A stretch of DNA of 64,000 nt from Pelodera strongyloides (lineage: Eukaryota > Nematoda > Chromadorea > Rhabditida > Rhabditidae), in contig JAANDG010000492.1 in assembly GCA_036852015.1 (NCBI GenBank), positions 47,680-111,679 of the forward strand. Direction: 5' to 3'. The notes under the pieces were generated by a model that saw only the letters and a list, made by a program, of their open reading frames with translations, did not search any database and was not told the DNA's origin. Positions within the stretch are counted from its first letter, which is position 1. The number at the start of each line of letters is the position of its first letter. Position numbers and translations under genes: made by a program. Positions 10,282-21,506 of the stretch are shown piece by piece.

Positions 10282-10447
10282 TTAAAGCAATATAGCAACC
10301 GGTTTTTAAAGCGTATCATGTACAGCTGCATTCTTGTGCTGCCTATTCTGTCCGCTTTGCACTCTAATCACATAATCATTCTTTAGGATGCATGTATATG
10401 CACTTGTCTAGATTACATTTCAAAAACCGTGTCTTATACCGCTTTAA
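10282..10447. mobile_element. TTAA MITE, M1-related (diverged)
   Basis: TTAA at both ends. Termini are AGCAATATAGCAACCGG and AAAAACCGTGTCTTATACCG. About 166 bp, non-coding, intermediate between the CCGGCCGG and GCGGTATAACAG subfamilies. Confidence 0.7.
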
Positions 10448-10586
10448 TTCGGGCGTGGCACCAAAAGCTTATGTCTTCTACCTGTGATAAGAACCGTATT
10501 ATGTGAATCAGACACTTCACGCCCATAAAATAACATTTATTTTATCGGACGTCTGGCACTATTAGTACATTAGAGCAACTATTTGC

Positions 10587-10769
10587 TTCAAAGCGAAATA
10601 ACAGCCGGTTCTTGAAAAGAATGTCAAATAACCAAATTTGAAAACATTACATGCACATTCTTAGCACAAAAGTCGCCCCCAATTCTACCCGACTATGCAT
10701 AAAAGCATAAATACATAGGAAATCAGGTACTTGAGATGCGTTTCAAAAACCGGCCGCTATTTCCTTTAA
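10587..10769. mobile_element. TTAA MITE, family M1
   Basis: The left flank is TTCA instead of TTAA, followed by AGCGAAATAACAGCCGG. The right end is AACCGGCCGCTATTTCCTTTAA. About 183 bp. Confidence 0.75.
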
Positions 10770-10772
10770 AAT

Positions 10773-10991
10773 ATGTTAGAGAATCGTAGAAAGAGAGCTG
10801 ATGCCAGAATGCTTAGGAAAATACTATCTGGTGAATGCGGTTTATCTTTACAATGTATGTTTAAATTTAGATCGCAAAATTATTCTTCTCGTAGAGGCAG
10901 TTCTAGGATTGCATCAAGAAATGCTCAGAAACATTCATTTGTCCATAGAACTTCCCTTATTATTGAACAAAATGCTACGAATTTCTTTTGA
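10773..10991 (+). pseudogene. LINE reverse-transcriptase C-terminal relic
   Basis: A 72-residue ORF starting LENRRKRADARMLRKILSG and containing SFVHRTSLI. It resembles the conserved region after the RT domain of nematode non-LTR retrotransposons (an RR..D..M..KIL.G block, later an F..R. block before the W-N-LP motif). It ends at a stop before that motif. It directly follows a MITE and no upstream RT domain is visible. Similarity is judged by eye only. Confidence 0.45.
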
Positions 10992-12139
10992 TTTACTTCG
11001 AATTTGCTTGTGGGGACTTATTTTACAACTGCTTTATTTATTATGTGTAACTTGTAACACCAACTGTACGTTACATTGCTTTCTTTGTTTATCTTGTGCG
11101 TACTAAATTATTAAAATTAAAATAAATAATCTTTGTAATGTTGTGATTTCTTATTTGCAGGGCACAACACTATTCAATACTGATTTATAGATTTTTTATA
11201 AGTTTGTGCGATTCAGCAGTTTTCCTCGATAATTCAACTATGGAATTATTATAATTTATTCCTGTGCAACAACTGACGTTATGGCGTCTTCTAGGAACAA
11301 AAGGTATTTTTGTGCAAGTATTTTATAATTTATCTACCTTTATCTGTATGACTTTTTTTCATTGGCCCATCCAAGCAAGGGGCCTAATCATAATATTAAA
11401 GCCTGTATTGCACTGGATTATGAAACCGATGATACAACTGCACTTGCACTACCATGTATCATAATAATAATAATTAATTGACACATTATATAAAATATAT
11501 AAGTGTGCATCATATAAATGATGATGAGAAGGTTGGCAAATTAAGCCACATGTAACGATTAGCTTGAGGTTCGTTTATGAGAAAAGAGTAACACCTTGCA
11601 GCAAATCAATTACCAATAAGATTGAGTGTTTCGCCATAGTTGATTTTTTTTGAATTTTCGTGCATTACCTCAGGAAATAAAACAATAACATAACACACAC
11701 AATAGTGATTTATAAGATAAATCTATATACTACGGCATGCCTAAGAATAGTTTCTAGCTAGCCACCTTTCTCAAATTCTAGCATCCGTAATATACCTCCA
11801 CCCGCAGTAATTCGAATGCGCTATGCACGAAAATTCATATACCGCACATGGTAGTTTTTGTGGATAAGCCACAGGCGTGCTACTCAAGGATACAGGTAAA
11901 ATTATTAAATACAAGTTTGCTTCATGGATTGTTCACTGAGGTTGGCTCCATACATACATGTTTGCACATGTTTGATTCGGATATAATTCTTTTAATTCTT
12001 TTAGAACGCAGATAAACATAACAAATACGATTCGATGTAGATAACAGTTGAAAATAGATACGAAACGAAATAACAGAGGTGAAAGTAAATATGATATTTA
12101 GGTTTCTTCGTGACTTTTCCATGATGTAGATGTAGCTGC
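10992..12139. other. Intergenic, nothing recognised
   Basis: AT-rich sequence. The hydrophobic plus-strand ORF at 10801-11106 overlaps the RT relic in another frame and has no supporting feature. Confidence 0.5.
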
Positions 12140-12185
12140 AAACTCTAATGGCCGTTTTTAGAAGATTTCTAAATGAATGTGATGA

Positions 12186-12470
12186 TTAATTCGTTCTTGG
12201 AATATAGGTATATTCCTTAAACCCGACTGTGATATCATTTTCTTCGAAACTATTTAGAATTTGAGTGATGTCTGACGATTTCAATAGCCTTTTAAATGTT
12301 TTAGAATCATGTGCCTTTAGCAATTGTTCTGGCATTTTGTTTAGCCATCTGGCCGTACGCAGAAAGAAACTGTGATAAAACAGGTTACGCTTTGCCAAAG
12401 GAACATGATATTCAAAAGACGATAATCGTCCATCGTGTAATCTATGCCCTCCGGCTCATGATCGCATTCG
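12186..12470 (-). pseudogene. LINE reverse-transcriptase C-terminal relic
   Basis: The minus strand encodes GRLSSFEYHVPLAKRNLFYH, SFFLRTARWLNKMPEQLLKA and FKRLL before a stop at 12186. This is the usual C-terminal signature of non-LTR retrotransposon ORF2 (SFF.RT..W N.LP ... FK..L). The upstream part is interrupted by a stop and no RT core is visible. It lies 5' of T-synthase copy A in opposite orientation. Confidence 0.65.
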
Positions 12471-12733
12471 AGTTGGACATTTTCCGGAAACGAAAAGAAA
12501 AAAAAGTGGTTCGAGATGGACACCGAGAAAAAAAATAATACATGCAAAATAATTGCTGAATATGCAAATGTACCGTAATTGAAACTGCAATCAATCGATT
12601 ATTTCCATGTGTATGCGTGGCAATCAACTTCTTTTCTAGTGGTCCATACAGTTTGAAAAACAAGCTTTAGAAACATCGGAATTCTCCATTCCTTGAATGT
12701 CTCATATATTGTTAAAAAATTAAAACTTTTTAG

Positions 12734-15700
12734 ACATTTTTTCGAAACTCTTCTCGCGTGTGCCTTATCTGTCTTCATTTGCGTGACAGTCTTGACAAGA
12801 AATCCTACAACAGTATTCAACTCAAGTAGAGCAGCATTTAGAGCTCACCAGGGTAAGCTTTTGGTGTCTTTCCGATATATTTTTAGTAAATTAAGAATGC
12901 ATAGGCCGCGATTCTCTGGTCCTCAACCTCGCAGCGCACCCACAGCCAGCCGCACAGCGCACCCCATAGCCAGCCGCGCAGCGCACCCACAGCCAGCCGC
13001 GCAGCGCACCCCATACCCAACTCACCGGTCCTCAACAGCGCAGCGCACCCCTAGCCAGCTCTCTGATCCTCAACCGCGCCACATGCCTCAATATTGGGTG
13101 ATGGAAGCGGATGAGGTCGAAACTGCCGCAGCGCGGTTTAGGACCAGAGTTTCACGAGGCATCGCCCATCCAAGTTTGCAAACTACGTGGCTGAGTGCGC
13201 CCCACTCTGCACGGAACGCTACGCGCTACGCCCTCACTTGAAACTGGGCGGCTGGCTACGCGTGTACACCAATTTGCGCGGTTGGGTGCGCGTGCGCTAC
13301 GCACCAACTAACGTAATAGTGGTTTGCAAGCGGCGCAGAGCAAAGTGTTAAGAAGCAATATAGCAGCGCGCCGAAGTCTGCCCGCCGAATCCATGCCGCT
13401 TACACACCCAATTCTGTTTTAGTAAACAAAGGAAAAAAGGGTCTTCCCTATTGCCTGCTGCCTCGAATGCTTAGAAACGTGACTAAACGAAAAATTGCGT
13501 TAACTTCAGCAAACTTATGAATTACAGCGTCTTAAAACGTTTTTTAAAAGAAAATAGTTTAGCAACCGGCAAAGAAAAGGTCAATGCCGCGGAACAGCAC
13601 GACAGAGGTAATATTTGCCCATTATTCCTCAAAAGCTTATTGTAAGTCAAGCAGGATTTTATCAATATGCAATGTCCAAAGCTCATGACCATTATTCACC
13701 TTTTTTTACCTAATATCTTCCCCAGGGAATAATTCAAAAAATATTTTTTATGCTCTGTGTTTAAGTTTACCTTTGCACAATCAAAATAAAGCATAAAAAC
13801 AAGGTGATTTTCTAGTGCCATCCATTTAATCATTCCTTTGTGCTTTGTCGATGATTTTTTTTAATGTAATTTATTTTAGAAAAAGTCCTTGAGGCGAGTG
13901 GTTCCGGTCAACAAATAGATAGTAAAGGTAAGTGAAAATTTGCAATTGATTAAGGTTAATGAAAAATTGCAATTAATTAAGGTTAAATTTACAATTAATT
14001 AAGGTACCTTGGCTTGGGGCCGAATGGCTAAGCTTGTCGCTTCTTACGCACGCAACCCGAGTTCGGATCTAGCTCGTGACATCCTTAACGCGAAATGCTA
14101 GCCCCTTTGGAAAATTTGCATATGATAAGCAAATCCTATGTATCCTATGCTAATTTTGTACGATCGTCCACGGCAATCGTACAAAATTAGCATAGGATAC
14201 ATAGGATTTGCTTATCTTATGCAAATTTTCCAAAGGGGCTAGCATTTCACTTTAAAAAATAATTAATTTTTCAGATCCACCACCGCAAACCGCAGCATGG
14301 CCGCGGATATTCTGTGCGATAAACACAATGTCCAAGAACGCGAAACGCATTGACGCAGTTAATGTAAGTTATAGTTTTTAGTTTACCAGACGACTATCGC
14401 CGCCTGAGGCGACTTTCTAATAGTATTGGTTCTACATCATTTTTGTGCACTTTTTTGTAATAAAGAGTTAATAATACTGTACTTACTGGCGATACTTTTT
14501 CAAAGCCTGTCAAAAATGGGCATACTTATATCCCTATATGAAAAGTGTGAAACGTATTGCCTATAAGTAATGTAATCAATCATACACAAGTGGCTTATTT
14601 TGGAGTTGCAAATCGTTGGACTGCTTATACCAAATCCTTGAAACGTATTATGGACATCCATTCCGAAATTGTGTCAAAAATTTTTTTTTCCTTTATGTAA
14701 GAAGAGGTCACGTTACGTATAATGGGGTTTCCATGTTTGCGATTCGCACTTGCGAAAATGACAATCAGCTGTCCATGTTCAAGTCGATGTAAATTGCATG
14801 GTCCCGCAGCGATTTTGGATCTAGTATGGATCTATTTCAAATAGTATGGATCTGATACACTTTCGCTGCAGGACCATGTCAAACGTGCGATTCGCATGGG
14901 CTACGGTAGGCAGTTGACATGCATGTAAAATGACTTGAACATGGACAGCGGTTTGTCATTTTCGCAAGTGCGAATCGCATACAGTTTACTGATTGGTGCC
15001 GATCCTGACTACGCAAAACTCTAATGCTGTTTCACCCACCTTCGCCCAGAAATCGCCAGGGTTTAGCGAAAACATGGCTAAGGGCAAAGCCTCGGGGCAC
15101 AATTTCCTCTGTTTCTACAGAAATTTCCACGCTTTCGTACATTCGTCGCGCCAACTTTTGCCGCGCGCTCGCTGCGCGTGCATTGCCCGAGTTTCGTCAG
15201 TGAGTAAGCCCGAGACCTAATAGCTAACCTCAGGCCGGTTCCACAAAAATTTAACTCCGGGATAGGGACCCTAACCCAGCCTCGTGAGAGAGAAACCCAT
15301 TCACAAAAATTTAACCCGGGATAACTCTACCTCGCGCAGGGGTAAAGTTAACCCGTGACCTCTCCTTCCAAGCCAAACTCGGGGCAGGGTTAACCCGACT
15401 CCGGACTCGGGTTAACCCCAGCTCGCACAAAGAGTTTCGCTGGCAACATTTGCTAACGAAATGCAATAAGAAAGGTCTTAGGAGTGTATTTAATGTATAT
15501 TTATGTATTATTTACATTGAACAATAACTGTTTCAGAATACATGGGCGAAACACTGTGACGGCTACGCATTCACTATGAACGATAATCCGAAAAATCTGG
15601 AACCCGTGTGGAATTTCAAGCTTGGGTAAATTGTGTAAACTTTGTAGTACATTTGATATTCAACATTCATTTGCATAAGCTTATCGTAAATTACCTACTT

Positions 15701-18525
15701 TGCTTGCTTATTGCCTACCACGTACTTAAAGCGAAACACCGGCCGGTTTTTGAAACACATCTCAAGGACTTGCATTCCTATGCATTTATGCAAAGTGGAG
15801 TCTAATTGGGCCTAGTTTTTATCCTAACTTGTGCACATTTTCATATGCTGCCTTAGAAAGCAGGTGTAAGCAATGCGTTTCAAAAACCGGCCGGTACTTC
15901 GCTTAAAATGGCGTGGGTAAGAGTTAGCTTACGTTCAGTGTACATTTTACCAGTCTCTGCTCCTTGTTACTGACTGTGAGCTGGCCAGCTTTCGCCAGTT
16001 CTGGTCACAATAAGAGAAAAATTCACAAAACAATTGCGCCAGAATCGTGCCATATGTGCGAGCCGTCGCGAACGTCTGGACCTCTTACTCTTGTGCCGGT
16101 CTATATTTACACAGATTAGCGTACAAAACAGCGTAAAAGTAGTCTCCAACAGTCCCTCGTTTTAAATACATACCTCGCGCCGCAAAAGAAGTTTATCAAA
16201 AAGCACCACGTATTAATGTGTTACTTGTGTTTGTGTGTCTATGCGTTTACGCGTTTACCAGTTTCAGCTTCGTATGCATTGAATTTCACACGGTCCCTTG
16301 TCAGTATGATGGTGTCCTTACCGCACCAACACATTAGGGTGCCTTGTGGTTTGCGAGCTAATAGCCACTACCTTAACAACTTGTCTTCTTTGTCCCTACT
16401 TCTTTGTCGTTGATGCAACAATCATTTATTATTATTATTCCAGAACAAAGAAAAACCCTGGCGATACAAAGTTCTGGCTGTGGGACAAAATACGCGGGAT
16501 TGTGAAGCGGTTGCACGAAGAGAAATTGGTATTTAAAGCGAAATACCGGCCGGTTTTTGAAACGCATCGAATACTCCCTGCTTTTCTATGCTTCACATGC
16601 AAATGAGCATAATGTTGAATAAAAAATAGACCCCAATAGACCCCTTTGAGCATAACTGCATAAGAATGCTGATATTTGAGATGCGTTTCAAAAACCGGCT
16701 GGTATTTCGCTTTAATCTTTCTATAAAGTTGTCGAACCACATCGAGTTTTTTTCCTTCTAGGTTGAATTACTATAGATTATTCCACTCTTTTAAAACATT
16801 CCGCCAATCCGTCCCCCTCTTGGCTCACGCAAATTTACATACAATATACGGGTATGCTGTTTTCTAACACTGTTTTGAAAATACCCTGCAATAACGCTTT
16901 AAAAAAATTTTTTCCAGAAAGACTTCGACTGGTTCGTGAAGGCCGACGATGACAGTTTCTATATAATTGAGAATTTGAAGCAGACATTATCTCAATATGA
17001 TACCGAAAAACCGTATTATTTTGGCTCAAAACATTGGTTGGACGAAAAAGGACGTTCGAAGAATATAACATATGCGAGTGGAGGTGCGGGATATGTGCTA
17101 AGTCGCGGTGCTATTAGAAAGTGAGTTCTAGTTTAGAATAGTATACATATTCACACACGCACACACGCACGCACGCACGCACGCTCGTACGTACACACAC
17201 GCACACATACACACGCTCGCACACACACACACGCACACACACACGCACGCACGCACGCACACACTTTCTTTCGCACCTTTGCCTTCAATTTGAGCCTGAT
17301 CCTTAACGAATTTTTCTTCCCCTTTCAGATTTGTATCCGCCATGTCAAATTCCACACTTTGCCGTCAGGGCAGTTATTTCCACGAAGATACCGAAGTGGG
17401 ACAGTGCATGAAAAACGCCGGCGTCGATTTGGTCACCCCGCTGGAGGGGAAGAAACACAGGTACGTAAAAGAAGCTCAGTTTGTGGGCCGCGAGCAATTG
17501 GCACACACATTTATCACGGCTAATGCACGGCGAGAGTCTGGCGGAACTAGGGCTGTGTCCGTTACGAGAATATTTGTATGAATCTTTGGAAGTGCCGGCG
17601 AAAGGCTGGCGATTAAGTGGCGAAGTACTGGCGATTAAGTGGCGAAGCTTTGGCTGTTTGTACAAGTTACCAACTTTCAGCATGCTACCAGTTAGTGTTT
17701 TCGATTTGGTGCATAAAGAAGCGGCGGAGAGCGGTCCGAGACGAGGTTGGGCCGTTAAAACGTCCATGCCGAAGATTACACCGGTAAGACCTGTTTCATG
17801 TGTAGCAACACTTAGGGAGCCGGCTCCCCTCCCGCCTAGAATTAGCTCCCAATTTTGGTAAGGGGCTCCCTTGCCCAAGCAAGCAAACCGCTTGGGGAGC
17901 ACAAGTTTTTGGAGCCATGCCCCCTCCCAATTGTCTGTGATTAAATTTTTGTTATGTTACTGTGAATGCTTATAATGCCGAATTACTGGCTTACAGTAAG
18001 CTAAGCAGCAAGGCAGAATGTCGCTAAGGACAACATTTTAGTTCGCACAGAAATTCTTTTCACACCATGCATAAAAGTTGGTGTAACCGGCCTCGGGTTC
18101 ATAGTGCCTTAGTGGGCCCAGCACCTGGGTCCCTGAGCCCACACATATTCCCTAAGATCCCTTGGGGAGCACTCCCCGACTCCCAAGCAAAGATCTTTTA
18201 TTTGAAAAGTAAGCAGTAAGAATATAATAGAAAAGAGAATAGGTAGATCTTCGAGCTTAGTACGACTCCCGCAAAAAAAGGCAGATTGGACGGATGCCAA
18301 CCAAATCTTTATGCCAACCTTTCGGCATCTTCAGGGAATAAAATACCTCAAACTTGGGTAATTAAACCCAAGTTTGAGTTCTTGTAAAGTTATTTTACTG
18401 CTTTTCAGGGCTGGGATTGTTGCAGTGATCGGTTGATTTCTTTCCACTACGTGCAACCCATCCAGATGACTTCCCTCTATTATTTCATTTATAAAGTTAA
18501 AGTCGCAGAGCCACCGTCAACTTAG
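12734..18525 (+). CDS. Core 1 beta-1,3-galactosyltransferase (T-synthase), copy A
   Basis: Coding exons: 12734-12852, 13551-13607 (tentative), 13880-13927, 14275-14363, 15537-15625, 16444-16528, 16918-17120, 17329-17460, 17681-17783, 18409-18525. Together they are about 347 residues; human C1GALT1 has 363. It transfers galactose from UDP-Gal to Ser/Thr-linked GalNAc in the Golgi. The first exon supplies a signal-anchor segment (TLLACALSVFICVTVL), followed by a short stem. Catalytic features are WPRIFCAINTMSKNAKR (donor-domain strand), TWAKHC, the metal-binding ADDD in DWFVKADDDSF, SGGAGYVLS, HEDTEVGQC, and the diagnostic CCSD in GWDCCSDRLISFHYV. The start codon exon, needed because exon 12734 begins in phase 2, was not found. 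The exon at 13551 uses a weak acceptor (TTTTTAAAAG) but keeps phase 1-1. Copy B downstream shares six exon boundaries exactly. The catalytic-exon identity between copies is about 80%. Confidence 0.9.
12920..13085. repeat. GC-rich degenerate tandem repeat in copy A intron
   Basis: Repeats of CAGCGCACCC.CAGCCAGCCG of roughly 17-30 bp. Related GC-rich sequence continues to about 13390. It lies inside the first visible intron of T-synthase copy A, and the long ORF through it is a read-through artefact. Confidence 0.75.
14012..14080 (+). repeat. tRNA-derived sequence
   Basis: A-box-like GGGCCGAATGGCTAAGC and B-box-like GAGTTCGGATC are separated by about 30 nt. It lies just before a palindromic TTAA element in a T-synthase intron. 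No acceptor pairing is seen, so this is a degraded SINE or tRNA relic. Confidence 0.4.
14085..14255. mobile_element. Palindromic TTAA element, family P1 copy 2
   Basis: Nearly identical to 357-526, with 75-bp arms meeting at CGAT/ATCG. Its right TTAA ends 19 nt before the acceptor of T-synthase exon 14275, so a near-perfect hairpin lies directly upstream of a 3' splice site. Confidence 0.9.
14386..14702 (-). mobile_element. Helitron-family fragment
   Basis: On the minus strand the right end matches the family 3' terminus (CGCCTCAGGCG hairpin, then GCCG/GTCGTCTGG, host T). The 5' end at 14702 is only similar (TCTTACATAAAGG) and lacks the host A. It starts 22 nt after the donor of T-synthase exon 14363. 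Confidence 0.6.
14738..14980. mobile_element. Inverted-repeat element (about 60-bp arms)
   Basis: TGCGATTCGCACTTGCGAAA at the left is mirrored by TTTCGCAAGTGCGAATCGCA at the right. The arms extend through TGTCCATGTTCAAGTC / GACTTGAACATGGACA. About 243 bp, non-coding, in a T-synthase copy A intron. Confidence 0.75.
15231..15425. repeat. Repeats of TTAACCCGGG type
   Basis: ACAAAAATTTAAC(T/C)CCGGG-type units and TTAACCCG units recur in both orientations over about 190 bp within a T-synthase intron. The element type is unknown. Confidence 0.5.
15726..15906. mobile_element. TTAA MITE, family M1
   Basis: Termini AGCGAAACACCGGCCGG and CCGGCCGGTACTTCGCT are bounded by TTAA, 181 bp. It lies 100 nt downstream of T-synthase exon 15625. 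Confidence 0.85.
16533..16715. mobile_element. TTAA MITE, family M1, at a donor site
   Basis: Termini AGCGAAATACCGGCCGG and ACCGGCTGGTATTTCGCT, TTAA-bounded, 183 bp. The TTAA begins at position +5 of the intron after exon 16528 (GTAT|TTAA), so the transposon end sits immediately beyond the 5' splice site. Confidence 0.88.
17147..17266. repeat. (CA/CG)n microsatellite
   Basis: Alternating CACA, CGCA and CACG units over about 120 bp in the intron after the catalytic DDD exon of T-synthase copy A. Alternating purine-pyrimidine sequence of this kind can adopt Z-DNA. Confidence 0.9.
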
Positions 18526-18537
18526 CTTAGCGTACAT

Positions 18538-18710
18538 TTAAAGCTGTATAACGGCCGTTTTTTGAAATGTATGATTGACAACTTCGTTCCTATGCATTCA
18601 TGCTAATTGAGCATTGAGCTCGATATATTATTCTAAACATATACTCTTTGCACATGGTGCATGGGAAGGCGGTTGCCCAAAATGCGTTTCAAAAACCGAC
18701 TGTTTTACCG
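18538..18710. mobile_element. TTAA MITE, diverged, right end lost
   Basis: Starts TTAAAGCTGTATAACGGCCG, 13 nt after the T-synthase copy A stop codon. Ends in AAAAACCGACTGTTTTACCG without a TTAA. Confidence 0.65.
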
Positions 18711-18790
18711 TACACAGGTTTGGGGAACGGGAACCACATGAACAGGAAACGGGAACGGGAACGTACACAGGTTTGGGGAACCACATGCAT
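18711..18790. repeat. Short direct repeat
   Basis: GTACACAGGTTTGGGGAAC occurs twice, around 18710 and 18761, with GGAACGGGAAC-type units between. No function recognised. Confidence 0.6.
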
Positions 18791-18954
18791 ACATATTTTA
18801 GGAATTTCGCTAGGTATCTTGCTTTAGATAGCAGCCTGCAATCGTTACTTTATCAGTACATTACTGAATGTATAATCGCGTGTTTTTGTTATTTACTATG
18901 AATATTCATAACCCGCATCTGCTTCCATGTAAGGGTCACGTCCAAAGTTAGTCT

Positions 18955-19112
18955 ATCGAAAACAGCCGGTTTTTGAAACTTTTTTTTTCTCGGGCAACTA
19001 CGTTCCCACACGTTCCCACACGTTGCTAAAAATAGTAAGAAAATCGAGCAGTTATTTGCATACATTAGAGGGTTAGAGGGAAACAAGGCGTGGTGATGTT
19101 ATTTCGCTTTAA
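18955..19112. mobile_element. TTAA MITE remnant
   Basis: AAAACAGCCGGTTTTTGAAAC near the left and TTATTTCGCTTTAA at the right. The left TTAA is lost and the interior is diverged. Confidence 0.5.
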
Positions 19113-19384
19113 ATAGAGCTTTACGTTCATGTTCATACGTGTACTGACAGCTCATTTGTATGTACTTTGTGCTTTGTATTTTGTAGTTTATATAATACAC
19201 GGTAGTTATGTATCACTTTTAATTATACAGAAATTTAAGATTTATATATATACATATTATTATGATTTTGATTTTGATTCATACTTTTTTCTTCTCGCAC
19301 TGGTGCCGCTCTATATTGGCACAGAGCAGCATACAAAAATTGCGTTAAAACGTAGGAGGCCCCAACTATGCTTACTGCGCCAAA

Positions 19385-19482
19385 ACCGTTTCGCGTGCCG
19401 TATCCGTTCCGCGTGCCGTTTCCGCGTGCCGTTTCCGCGTGCCGTATCCGTTCAGCGTGCCGCATCCGCTCCAGTGCCGTAC
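19385..19482. repeat. CGTGCCGTTTCCG tandem repeat
   Basis: About six units of CGTGCCGTATCCGTTC / CGTGCCGTTTCCG in a row, between the two T-synthase genes. Confidence 0.8.
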
Positions 19483-20055
19483 CCCCAAAGATATTTCAAA
19501 AGTTTACATTTTTTTGTTTGAATTTTCTTTTCGAACAACTATTTATCAATGCTTATCAATTTAGACATCAATTTGCCTCTCACTCAGTAAAGGTAAGACT
19601 GCTAACCGTGTTTTATATCTGTGCCAATCAATTATCATAATACGGTGGTTTTAAACAGGTTTATTATATGAATAAAGAAATATTGTTTGTTCGTTTGATG
19701 TGCGGAACGAACATGCGAAACACACCGAATTTTTTTGGGTTACTTGGAAACCCTATAACACTACTATGAAAAACAACAAAATATCATTCAAATAGTTTCG
19801 TCGTAACAAACAAAACTGAAAGTGAACATCTTGTAAGAAGAGCACTAAATCATTCAAGTTCAGCATTCACACATCGTACTTGTTGATATTATAGATCATT
19901 CATGGGGTTTCAATGTATATGGCAAAAACCGTGCGTTTTGCTTCCAGGTAACAAACAGGCATCTCGTGTGCAATTTAACATAATTTTGAATACATCATGC
20001 GCCATGCTAGACGAGGCGTGCATGCACTCTGGAAAATATGGTCCTGGAAGAACCA

Positions 20056-20124
20056 TTAGGGTTAGGGTTAGGGTTAGTGTTAGGGTTAGGGTTAGGGTTA
20101 GGGTTAGGGTTAGGGATAGGGTTA
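20056..20124. repeat. Interstitial (TTAGGG)n tract
   Basis: About 11 TTAGGG units with two variants (TTAGTG, ATAGGG). This is not the canonical nematode TTAGGC telomere unit. It lies between the T-synthase paralogues. Confidence 0.9.
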
Positions 20125-20321
20125 TGATCAGACAGAAATGAATCAGACATATACAGTAGCTAAGCATGGCTTTAATTATACAGAACTTACAAGGAACAGA
20201 ACATATGTATCCTATTCTCAATTTTTGGTGACCGTCCGAAGCTTCCGGCACCAAATTCTTTTTTTTTCCAATTCTTCAGGCGCTTTATGCAAATTGTATG
20301 CATTTATTTTACGAATAACTA

Positions 20322-20686
20322 TCTTATTATATAAAGTTGGGAGCTTTGTTTGTTTGTTTGTTTGTTTGTTTGATTGATTGATTGTGTGTTTGGATGATGT
20401 GCGTTACGCTCAGGAAGTAGGATTGGTTCAGTAGTTCATGTTCCCATGCACTGAGCGATCTCACATCCTGAGCGCCCCTCTCACAAACGTCCAAATAAGG
20501 CTGCATATACGGAATATGTGTGGTGTATCGTTCGGGCGTTTCCGCGGCGCTCAAAGTACTTCGATTAAAATACAAGGAACATGCAAATCTAGAGCAACAA
20601 AAGAAGCAATAACGCGAGGATTTTACATATGCAAATTTTTTAATCACTTTTGAATCCACGTTTCCTCAGGCGGCGCAGCCGTCTGG
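20322..20686 (+). mobile_element. Non-autonomous Helitron, copy 2
   Basis: 5' TCTTATTATATAAAG is preceded by A at 20321. The 3' end is TCAGGCGGCGCAGCCGTCTGG, followed by T at 20687. A (GTTT)n stretch lies at about 20346-20370. It matches 61096-61492 along most of its length. 365 bp, non-coding. Confidence 0.88.
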
Positions 20687-20926
20687 TATAACTATATTTC
20701 ATGAATTAAGCCTTATCTTTGTCTCCAAATGTTTAAAAAATGTGCCAATCAAGCATCAGAATAAGGTTTTTTTCGACATTCATATATATAAAGAATGTTT
20801 GTTTGTTTTTGTGTTACTACAAACTGAACTCAGCAGTCCCTTTCTTTGTTATGGGTCAGACTGAAAATACCAAAAATTGAAACCTGGATGTTTGGTAAAC
20901 AGAACTAAATCATTCCAGTCACTCAC

Positions 20927-20931
<5 letters not shown>

Positions 20932-21001
<70 letters not shown>
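20932..21001. repeat. (AT)n microsatellite
   Basis: Seventy bases of alternating TA, able to form a cruciform. Confidence 0.95.
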
Positions 21002-21003
<2 letters not shown>

Positions 21004-21062
21004 TGTCAATTTCATAGCGTATTAGGGTTAGGCATGCTTACCGCAAAATAAGTCGAAATTGT

Positions 21063-21242
21063 TTAAAGCGAAATACCGGCCGGATTTTGAAACACATCGT
21101 GTACACCAGCTCTTATGCTGCTTATGCAAATGAACATAAATTAGAATAAAATATCGAGTTAAATTCGAGTAATTTGGCATAAACACGTAAGAATTCACTT
21201 GTCCACCATGCGTTTCAAAAACCGGCCGGTATTTTGCTTTAA
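21063..21242. mobile_element. TTAA MITE, family M1
   Basis: TTAA-bounded with termini AGCGAAATACCGGCCGG and CCGGCCGGTATTTTGCT, 180 bp. Confidence 0.87.
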
Positions 21243-21506
21243 GAGACATCTAAAATCATCTTTTTTTAGTATAGTTCCACGTTTATACTGCAGCTGATGC
21301 AACATTGCAGCTGATCAAATAATGTAATTTTTGCGGCGTAGATATGTTTCGAGCAAAATCGTTGCAGAAGAACACTGCGTTTCCGTTGTGCATTGTTCTT
21401 GCTTGAAATATTGTCTCCTTCAGCAGCTGAATAATAATAGTACCTTAGAAATTACATAAATTTGAATAGCTTTATTAGTATGCTTTATGTTTTTACTACC
21501 TATCGC

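Noticed and set aside
10801..11106. 101-codon hydrophobic plus-strand ORF
   Set aside because: Overlaps the RT relic in another frame in AT-rich DNA. Hydrophobicity comes from T-rich codons.
12693..13241. 182-codon plus-strand ORF
   Set aside because: Only 12734-12852 is coding. The rest reads through a donor into a GC-rich tandem repeat, and the apparent start is TTG.
17345..17902. 185-codon minus-strand ORF
   Set aside because: Antisense to T-synthase copy A exons at 17329-17460 and 17681-17783, with no protein features.
19910..20254. 114-codon minus-strand ORF with LTLTLT repeats
   Set aside because: Translation of the (TTAGGG)n tract.
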